Assembly (NCBI GenBank): GCA_037102815.1 | Contig: BTPP01000003.1 | Coordinates: 2,728,001 to 2,792,000, forward strand | Source of the DNA: Neurospora intermedia | Lineage: Eukaryota > Ascomycota > Sordariomycetes > Sordariales > Sordariaceae | DNA length: 64,000 nucleotides | Direction: 5' to 3' | Shown here: piece after piece, positions 46,373 to 55,306 of the stretch | How the letters are laid out: each line of letters begins with the position of its first letter | Numbering within the stretch: position 1 is the stretch's first letter | Translations under genes and position numbers: made by a program | The notes under the pieces: model-generated | What the model was told of the DNA's origin: nothing | Seen by the model: the letters and a program-made list of their open reading frames with translations, nothing else | The model's database searches: none

Positions 46373-48165
46373 ATAAATGGATGGTTTGAGATGGGTGTAC
46401 GCTCGTGGTAGGCCGCTTGACAGTGCGCTTGTCTGCTGCAGGGCATCTTTGACACGTTCGTGCTCCGACAATGCGTCTTTCGGATTGCGTGTATACTTGA
46501 AAGCAGGCTTTGTCAAGTATGGGTTATGGATAGTGCCGTAAATAAAACAAGTCATTCTCATCAGAAAGACTCGCGGTTGTTATTCACAATACCATGACTT
46601 GTTCCAACGCCACTGCAGCACGCATACTTCCAACAAGCCTGCCTCTTCCGCCTCCGCCTCCGCCTCTCCCTCTTCCCAGACCAGTTCATGCTTCCCGTCA
46701 CAGGTCATCACCTCGAGTCACTTGACAATCCATGCTCTCGAGTCCGTTGGAGTTGCTCAGCATGGTGACGGACGGCTTAAGGGCAAGGCAACCCGAATCC
46801 AAGTGGAACGTACTTACTTTACTTATGCTGGCGTTCTCTCGTCATGGGAACTGTGCTTGCTGGCACCGAACCAAACCAACCGAGTGGGAGCCTCGAGCAG
46901 AACTTGATGAGCCATCATATCCACCCATCTGACTGGAAGCTATCTTCACATCCATACCCACACACTCACAGTCATTGGCACCACAACCGCAAGACAAACC
47001 TGTGGAGGCTGGAGCGAACTTGGTTAACACGATCTACGACGCAGCGGATGGCTATCCCATTCCTATATGTCCATGTCCATCACCGAACCAAGTTCACCGC
47101 CCTCGCCCAGACGTGGAGACTTCGTCAAGGATGGACGATGATTTGACAAGCACTTGTATCACGCCTGCTGCTACTGCTGCCAATATCTTGCAGCCGCCAT
47201 AGAGATCGATACCCCGTGCCATATCTGTCTCATTTTCTCACTACCCCTTCCATGATGCCCACATCGCCCTGCTGTCAGTTGTCATAGCCAAGGCACGGTT
47301 TGCATGCAGGCAGGTGGAAAACAATGTGAGAAGAGCCAGTCTATTCGTCTGCACTATCTATCATTCTACCAAGCCAAATCCCACCGCACAACGCCCAAGT
47401 TCCCCGACTCCCAGACACCCATCCATCCTCCAATCCTTCCAAAATGACATTCTTCCCAGCTCCCCTCCCCCGCCCACCAAATCTCACGATGCGTCGTCTA
47501 TTTGGCCCTAGGCAGCAAAGCCACCTAGGTTTCCAGGTAGTGCCACGTGGAGGCATAGACGTCCGACTTCACTACCCTTTTTACCCCACACTTGTGATCG
47601 GGAGGGAAAAATGAGCGCGACTTCGCGACTCACAACCCAGCTAGGTTAGTACGCCAAAACTCCAAACACCACAACTCCAAACACCACAACTCCCAACGCC
47701 CCCAACTCCGTCTCCTATCTATTAAGTCTACATATTCTTTTTTTTTTTTTGTTTTTTTGTTTTTTTTCTAAGAAAATCAATGTACTTGCCTGGTCGTCTT
47801 GTCGATCACTTGATCGTGCTTCCCGGCTTCGCGCCTCACGGTGTAAGTCCTCCGCCCCGCCCCCCAACTCCTCCGATGCGGTCCGATCGTGCTTCCCGGC
47901 TTCGCGCCTCACAGTGTAAGTCCTCCACCCCGCCCCCCAACTCCTCCGATGCGGTCCGTCGTGTGAATCTGCTGTCGCCCCACTGAGCTGAAAGACTGTT
48001 AGTAATTTGTTACAACCAGATTGGGGGTTTGGAAGAACTCACTCCTTGCGCCTCAGATAATCGCCAGGTACTCTCCTCCGCACTCTTACCCCTTCATAGC
48101 GCACACAATCTGCACCCGGTGTGCGCGATCATGTTACACTCCCCGCAGAAGACTACACTAGTTGG
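46373..48165. other. Convergent intergenic region with tandem duplication
   Basis: 1.8 kb between the SFT2 stop and the stop of the minus-strand membrane-associated gene. It contains CACCACAACTCCAAA-type short tandem units near 47655-47705, T-rich runs at 47738-47768 and a 73-bp tandem duplication at 47812-47957. No gene supported. Confidence 0.5.
47812..47957. repeat. Tandem duplication, 2 x 73 bp
   Basis: Unit 1 (47812-47884) and unit 2 (47885-47957) differ at two bases, both G in unit 1 and A in unit 2, each in CpG-to-CpA context. Each unit carries a GGTGTAAGTCC-like or AGTGTAAGTCC-like splice-donor string on the + strand. Confidence 0.95.
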
Positions 48166-49158
48166 CTAGTTCGTGTAGACCCGGCCCGAAATAGGGTCCC
48201 GGATAACTCTAGGGCCCCGAGGAGCCTTTCGAGCTTCTTCTTGACGACGCCAGTGGGCCTCCAAAGCGACCCGAGCCTGACGTTGCCTCTCCTCCTGAGC
48301 AAGACGATTCGCCGCGTACTCGCGCACACGCTCATCATTTGCCCTGCGCCATTGCTGACGCCTCTCTCTCTCCGAAAGCGTGGAGGTGTCCGAGTCCGAA
48401 CCCGATCCGCGCCTTGCGACGCGCGCTTTCTGCTCCTTCTTGACAGCTGGAATTGGGCTGTCGAAAAAAGAGTGATCGGATAACCAGTCTGACTCGCCCG
48501 ATGGATGGAACGATGAACAGACGGAAAGGTTGTCGAGATCGGGACCCTTGGAATCAGCAGGGCTCTAGGCCGCGTCATCGTCGGATCCGTAAAACGAGGG
48601 ACTCGTGCTCTTGGTCTTGTTGGCGAGCGAGCTTTGCTGTCTCACAGGGGTGCGCGGGACAGCGACGAGAGAGGAAGTCGAGGACTTGGGAGTGTTGCCG
48701 TCGAAGGGTGACTCAACGGACTTCAGACCAGTGGCGAAGAACTCGGTGAGGTAGTCGAGACCAGAACCGAAGAACTCCAGCATGGCTGAGGTGTTGGCAT
48801 CGTCCGTTGTCGTCTGAGTCGACCAACTACGATAGTTGGAACCACACCTCTGCTCTGGGAACGATGGAACCTCGGGGAACCAGTCGATGATTTTGTACAG
48901 CAGAGATGCGGCGAGTCTGGCCAGCATACCGAACGGCGTGATTGTCGAAAGTGAGTGTGTGCCTGTGACGGCGTCGACAATGCTGATGATTGTACCGATG
49001 GTGTGGTGGTCCAGCCACATGACCGATGCCTTCCAAGCCGGCCACAAGATGGCGTCGAGAGACTGGAGGCAGGTGGCGGTCAATGTGAAGAGAAGCCAAA
49101 GCATTCTCATGAGGAAGGCTGCGATGGGTGACAACTCGTTCAAGCTTGTTTGTTGCAT
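48166..49158 (-). CDS. Unknown membrane-associated protein; apparent stop coincides with a 3' splice site
   Basis: Starting at the ATG at 49158, the frame runs to a TAG at 48567-48565 (197 aa). The same frame then continues stop-free for 132 more codons to a TAG at 48168-48166. The best model removes an 81-nt intron (48645-48565) with a GTGAGA donor. Its acceptor is the TAG itself, phase 0 on both sides, giving 303 aa. The N-terminal half has two hydrophobic stretches (AAFLMRMLWLLFTLTATCL and a later GMLARLAASLLYKIIDWF). The middle is Ser-rich. The C-terminal part is highly charged and helical (RQQWRRANDERVREYAANRL) and ends VIRDPISGRVYTN. Codon use is GC-rich on both sides of the stop. Alternatives are retention giving a 197-aa form, stop readthrough, or a disabled gene. 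No family recognised. Confidence 0.6.
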
Positions 49159-50035
49159 TGTGTTGATGGTTGTTGCTGAGTGATTGATGAGATGAAAAGC
49201 GTTGTTGCAGTTTGCAGAAAATGAAGACAGAATGTTGTTGTTGACGTTGTTGAAAGCTTTGGTTGCGATCGTTGAAGAAGAGGAAAGAGGAGAAGAACGA
49301 GAGAGGGCCGGGACGGGTGGGAGATTTGCTTTAGTCCCACAATCAGCCCTACAAAAAAAAACATCCGATTTGGGAAGGCGCGCCCTGTTGGCTACTGATG
49401 GACACGTTTTGGGAAGGCGCGCCTGACTGGTGGACCTGGGCACTCTTTGTCCGGAGCGTGTCAGGGGGTGTTTCGAATCTGCCCGAGGGTCTGCGGGGGA
49501 GTACACAGGCAACTAAGCACCTGAAGAGAGAAGGAAATACAGGAGGTAAGGGACCCCTAGGGCAAGTGAATTAGCGAGAGGTAGGCGAGAATAAAGCTTC
49601 AGCGGGGAAGTCTCAGGGCCTGAAATGATTAGAGGTATCGCTAGAGGCAGGTAAGTGGTACCTGTAGCAGAGATGTTTAACGACTCTTTTTAGAAGGTGG
49701 TGTGGGCCTTGCATCAGTGAAGATGGGGGTGCCCTTGGAGGGTCTTGCCTGAAGGGTCGTATGAAGCCATCGCGGTCGCTAATGAAGGAGGTTTGGGAGC
49801 GACCACCACTTTCATTGCTTTGATGTTTTATCTGAGAATCTGCATTTATATGCCGTGAGGTTGAACTTGGCGATTGTATAATATGTCATTGGTCAGCCCT
49901 ATTTGTGGATCCGCGCACCGGTGTCTCGGTTCCTGGTTCCTGCTTGCTGAAGTGGCGTCCAACCCTTGTCATGTACTGTCCCCCCCGGTCCTCCCACCCC
50001 AACATCCCATAGTATGAAGGGATCATCGTTTCGCC

Positions 50036-50744
50036 ATGAGCAGGCGCATGCAGGATATCCGACAAGCCTTTGATGGCAGAAGCATGTTGTGGCATTATAC
50101 TACTCGTGGGTCAATACTTGTGATTGGCATTGTCTACAGGCACAGACTATCTCCTTCTGCAGGGCAGTCAAGGGTGTCACCCGAACTACGGCCGAAGACC
50201 CTGAATCTGCTTGCGGTGATGCTTGCATGTGCAAAACGGCGGTGCACATGCAGACATTCCAAGGTACGTTTTCTTCAATGGAATGCTTCTACACCATTAC
50301 GGCAGAGACACTGCCTCATGTGACCAGTCGCTTGACGTACAGGTAGATTCCGAACAATTAGCCAACGCAGACCCGCATCCCGCTCCGATGGACGACGACA
50401 AGTTCATCACGACGACGAGTCCGTCTTCAGTTCTCGACGCGGCAAAGCCTTTCGAATGTCGATTTTTCCTCGACGCAAACGAAGCGTGCGTTTCACTCTC
50501 AACCCCTGACGCTCAATGGGGGAATGTACCTCCATCAAATTATCTGACAACAACACTAGGCTACCCACTGGCTCTTTCGCCGATGCAGCAGCTCCACATC
50601 ATTACAATCTTGAACAAGGAGGCTAAAGAAGGCCATGTAGACGATACAATACAATTTTTCGTCAACCAGCTGTATGCCGCGGTCAGTTCTGTCCATACTC
50701 GAAAGAGCGACGCAAGAACACACACCGAGACCATGGCCCAATAG
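50036..50744 (+). CDS. Doubtful two-exon gene, 209 aa
   Basis: Exons 50036-50263 and 50343-50744 can be joined across a 79-nt intron with a GTACGT donor and a GTACAG acceptor, phase 0, giving 209 aa with no recognised domain. The same intron read in another frame joins a Cys-containing stretch (ACGDACMCKTAVHM) to a short Arg-rich end (FPRRKRSVRFTLNP), also plausible. I cannot decide between the frames, and neither may be a gene. Recorded because the splice signals are reasonable. Confidence 0.22.
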
Positions 50745-52088
50745 AACCACGAGTCTGATCGAATCTCGACATGTATGGACAACAACCAGATGCTAAAGGA
50801 CTCTCTCTGATGAACAAAGAAAAGGCCAGCGTCGCGCCAAACAATCTTACTCAACGACTATTGATGCTACCAGCACATATTCTACCATACTCTATATCAT
50901 TTTCGCCCATTGTTGGTATACGCCCTTCCTTGACCCTGTCCCAACTATCGCGACACAGCGCAGATGAGCAACCTAAAACCAGGCGAGAAAGCGACCCCGA
51001 CGGCCAAACCGATGAACGACTCCATAAACGCGCGTAGAACAAAGCTTTGCCATGATATATCGGGTTCGGTGTCTGTTCCAGGCCTGGCAATATTCGACAC
51101 GACAGCCAATGACCACATACCGAGAACACCTATCAAACGTTTCGGGTATCCATGAGGACTTGTTACAATAGCAACACCTCATTTCAATCTCGGAAAAACA
51201 CACCGCAATGGCTGTTATTCCCCGCCGAGTGGTTGAAGATTTCCAAAGATGATCGCGGCCACTAGTTGAGGAGGTCGCAGAGATGGGGGCATCGGATCTA
51301 CGATTATTTGCACCCTCCCCGCGAATCAAGTGCATTCGGGAAAATGGTTAAATCCGAGCCACAGTCTCAGTGCCCTCATGAGCTCACACATTTTCAAGTT
51401 GTTCATATGCTCCGCTGCAAGTTTTATGCCATCGACGTTCTCGCCAAAGTTGATGCGAACCATTGCGCCCAAGTAATTCCCTGCTTCGCTCACCACTTAT
51501 CAAATCACCTTTACCTAGGACGCAGGTAGACGGGCGTTGTTCCGCCGACATCCCCTCTCAGCGAATGACCGAACGATGATCTCCCCATCCAGTCAGTCTC
51601 CAGTTCACCGGGTCCCACCGTTGCCGCCAATGGATGTTCCTTGGCTCCTTGGGTACACTAGGTATGTACACTACGCAGTCCATGACGGATCTGGCAGATC
51701 TGATCTACTGCGCAGTACACTAGAATATACTACATACTCCGACATTCCATCCAATCCGGTCCCATCCAATCTGATCGCATTTTTCCAGTCTCTCCTCGTC
51801 TCTTCTGCTCCCCTTTCGGCCAATCGCTTCGCGTAGGTGTGGTGCACAGGCATCTCATTACATGCACATGTGCACATACACACTGTCTCATGCTGACCAG
51901 ACAATGATTTCTCGCTCTCTATGGTCTAGAGACTTGAGTTTGAAACAGACTTGGGGCGGTCAACAAGACGCGGCATCACGGTGCGGCGACAAGCAAACTG
52001 GAATCTACCTCTACACACAATAGTGTAGCAAGGCGTTATGGCGGGACTGCTGTCCTGGCTGGCAGGGCAATGAAGAAGTGAGCTAAGC

Positions 52089-52107
52089 GGGGCGGGGCGG
52101 GGCGGGG
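52089..52107. other. Canonical G-quadruplex motif (GGGGC)3GGGG
   Basis: Four runs of four G separated by single C bases on the + strand. The one-base loops predict a very stable parallel quadruplex. It lies in intergenic DNA with no defined gene within 1 kb. Confidence 0.85.
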
Positions 52108-55100
52108 AGAAGTCGGGTCGCACACCCGTCATTGGATCCACGTGGAGTCTGGGGGAAGAAGGGAATCCAGTCAGCGACTGTGTATTCTAACTATACAGTA
52201 GATCCAATAGCAGAGTTATACGGCTTGCAAACAGGGCAATATGTCTTGGGTAAGCAATCGAATGCTCGAGTTACCTTCGTCATGGGGTACGGACATCATC
52301 GACAAGTTTGCGAGCAACACACCCAGCAGGGCGCGCTCCGAAAGCGGATAGGAAAAGGACCGGGGGGCGGTCGGGGGTCGTCGGGAATTGGAGATTGTTG
52401 TTGCTTCTTCTGTCGGGTTTTCCTCGCTTTTGTCCTCGCCGGCTCCACCCGCTCCGCTTTCCATCTTCGGAGCACCCGCACGTGTCACACCAAATACACT
52501 ACATGTGTACATGGAGAACTCCGTCTCTGCCGCTGAGATGGGCTCCTCGAAAATATCAAACAACAAGCCTAGATATATTTCACTCTATTACCTCTTCTGT
52601 AATATGGGGTAACATCATTGTAGGGACCACTCTGAACTAGGTCGTATTACGATGCCAATCACTTTGTGCTCAAATCGGGGGTAAATTCGTCTCGAAGTTA
52701 GGTAACATTCACCGGTGCGTATGTTGTGCGTATTCATAGTTCCTAAAGTCATACATAACGACGTCGAATGCCCGTACTGCTGATGATCTTTGGTCGAGAG
52801 TGGGCAGTTGGGGAGGGGGGCGGCGGCGGCGGCGGCACGGACAATAGAACCCTAACCCACCTCCCAATCTTGGAAGATCCGACATCTCGCTGTGCTTCCG
52901 AGTTCCCACAGACCGCTTTACCACCGCATAGAAGCAAACCATAGCGGAGTTCCATATGGCATGTCCAGGTCATATTATACATCAGAACTCTGGTGTTTTC
53001 TATATCAGTTGTCTGGTTTACCGTTTCAAGAGGTCCCGCGAGTCATCCAGCTGCTGTAGGTGTTTGTTTTGTCCCCTACCAGAATCACATGCTGAAGATC
53101 TTGACATGTTCTTAGTCAGCCGCTTTACTTAGTTTTGTCTGTTTGTATTTGTTTTCTGATGAACTTCGGATCCTCTACCAGAAGGAGCCATGTTGCACCA
53201 AGCTCTTAAAAGCTATCGACATGTTACAAGGGGAGATATTGGGTACAAATTCCATGCTTACATGTGAGATGGACGGATGTTGACAGAATGGCGGGCTTCA
53301 CTAACCCACTTGGCGTGACCATGGAGATAGTACATGGTGTATATGGCTTACCAGAGTATACTGTCGATTTGGAAGCACCACCCGTTCTAGGACTTTGGGG
53401 CTAGCAGGATATGTGAAGTGACCACCAGCTCTACTCTATCAGTTGACATTACCGCACCTAAACTGTCAGCCGAACAGTCCCTTCTTCACTTCCAGCTGTC
53501 GGTACGTTGCGTTTGTGAAGGCGTTGATGCAAGACCAGTGGGTGCCACCCGCCCGGCTCAGCCAGGTTTCCCTTCTCAAAAGTCGAGGCCCTTCGGCGAG
53601 AATGGAGCTTAAACGAGCGGCTTTCGGTGCCCTAAACTTCGGCAGCCATCTGATTAGTAAAAGCAGCGGCCAGGGGACGAGAAGTGTTGCGTTTGCAACC
53701 GCCCGCGAGCGATTCGTGCACGTTTCTGCACCAAGTACTAGAAACCGCGGTGACCGAAACCGCTGCCTGCTCAAAGTAGACTCGCTAGTAGTTCGCATAG
53801 CACAAGCAGAGGGTCGATCTTACGGGCCGTTGGACTCGGGTCTTGTTAGAAATTGAGTGCTTAACTGGTCAGCCTCAAGTGGCTCATCGAATCTCGACCA
53901 GCGTCAATGACTCGGAAAAGGAACCTGGAAGTTCGGAATGAAAGTTTGATCGAAGGCGGAGAGACCTGGGCCCTTCACACTTCGTTCCATGTTAACCTAG
54001 CTGAGATGCCCCTCTGTGGTACAGTGCGGCTGCCCCGTGCTTAGGTGGCTCACATCCCGTCGCTTCAGTTGTTGCCGGTGGCTGATACACGGGCCTGCAT
54101 TAACCGTGGCAACCTGAACGCCTCCCCTCCAATTCCCCTCCGTCCCGTCCCTTCCCCTCCCCGCACAAACCCTCCCGTCTGTAGAGGTAGGTATTTTGTA
54201 CAGGGCAAGCACCAGGCAGGCATGAATCAGACTCACCTCGTTCTTGTTCAGGCAACACGCTCAGTAATCGACAACCGCCTAATCAATTATTAGGATTCGC
54301 GCGACAACGTGAGTGGATAGATTGGCACCTCAATCGCAGCATTCCTGCTTGTGGGTTCAAGTTAACGGTAGAGGTACGGGTACGCGGCGGGCCTTCCTTG
54401 TCCATCCCCACTACTGCGGCAGAACTTCACCCAGGAGCCGAAGAAAAATTTATTCCACACACAAATCTCAGTTGCTGGCTCCGATCCAATTTGGGAAGGA
54501 CCACTGTCCCCTCCAATAACTTTTTTTTTTCTTCCCTTTTGTTTTTTTTTTTCCCTTAACCAACCCTCTCCCCACCCGCGCTACCCAACCCCATTTCTTA
54601 CCACTTTACCTACAGACTGCATCCCGAGGCTGCCATCTTTAGGGTTAGATCTCGACCTCTCTGTGGACCCAGCAACCTGTTATTGGACGCCCGCAGGACT
54701 CCAGGCATTTACTTACGCATTCGACCTCGCCAGGCGTGCCATCATCTGCTCTCCTCCGCTCTCCTCCGCTCTCTTCCGCTCTCTTCCCCCTCCTGGTTGA
54801 TTCGTCTGCATCCTTGGTCGTCATCGACATCAGCCTGCACCTTCGATTCATCTTCTCGAGGCCCAGACAGCTCTGACACCTGTTGGACACCCCGCAAGCG
54901 AGATCTTTCCCGACGGTGTACCCGTGCGCATCGGCAAGAATTTTTGCTGTCGAGTCACCAAACACCTTCTCCAAAGATCGTGCTCCTTGTTTCGGCAACG
55001 TCTACGTTCTCTCAGACTTCGACCGAGACAAAACCGTGCAACCGAGTCCCGCTGCAGCAACAGTCTGCCCCGCAGTACCCGACATCGAGTCGTCACTCAA

Positions 55101-55306
55101 GATCGTCAAAGGCCTTAGTGCCGTCAGCAGATTGTCAGAGAGGAGAGGTAATTCTCGCTCTTCTCCGGACATCCGATCATCACAGGCGACCTTCGTGAGC
55201 AGTTTAGCCGAGGCGACCTAGACCAAGTCTTCACGACCGACCGAGCTTCTCCTCGATCAACCTATCGTCTTGCAACTTGCTGAGCGCCCGCACTACCCAA
55301 AACAAA

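Larger units (their letters stand above)
49159..55306. other. 6.1-kb gene-poor region
   Basis: The CAACA-rich leader of the minus-strand gene occupies the first part, followed by a duplicated TTGGGAAGGCGCGCC motif (about 49370 and 49409). A doubtful two-exon gene (50036-50744) and a hydrophobic coding-like minus-strand block (about 51180-50945) come next. The region also holds a four-run G-quadruplex motif (52089-52107), a CGG microsatellite near 52821-52836 and CT-rich leader sequence of the La-motif gene from about 54530. The La-motif gene's 5' UTR may be several hundred nt. No other gene supported. Confidence 0.45.

Noticed and set aside
52216-52566. A 116-codon minus-strand frame near the G-quadruplex
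   Set aside because: It lacks a starting ATG at its upstream end, has no domain and is only weakly protein-like.
54683-55198. A 171-codon frame upstream of the La-motif gene
   Set aside because: The CT-rich sequence is better explained as a long 5' UTR/promoter; the frame has no motif and no link to the La-motif exon.
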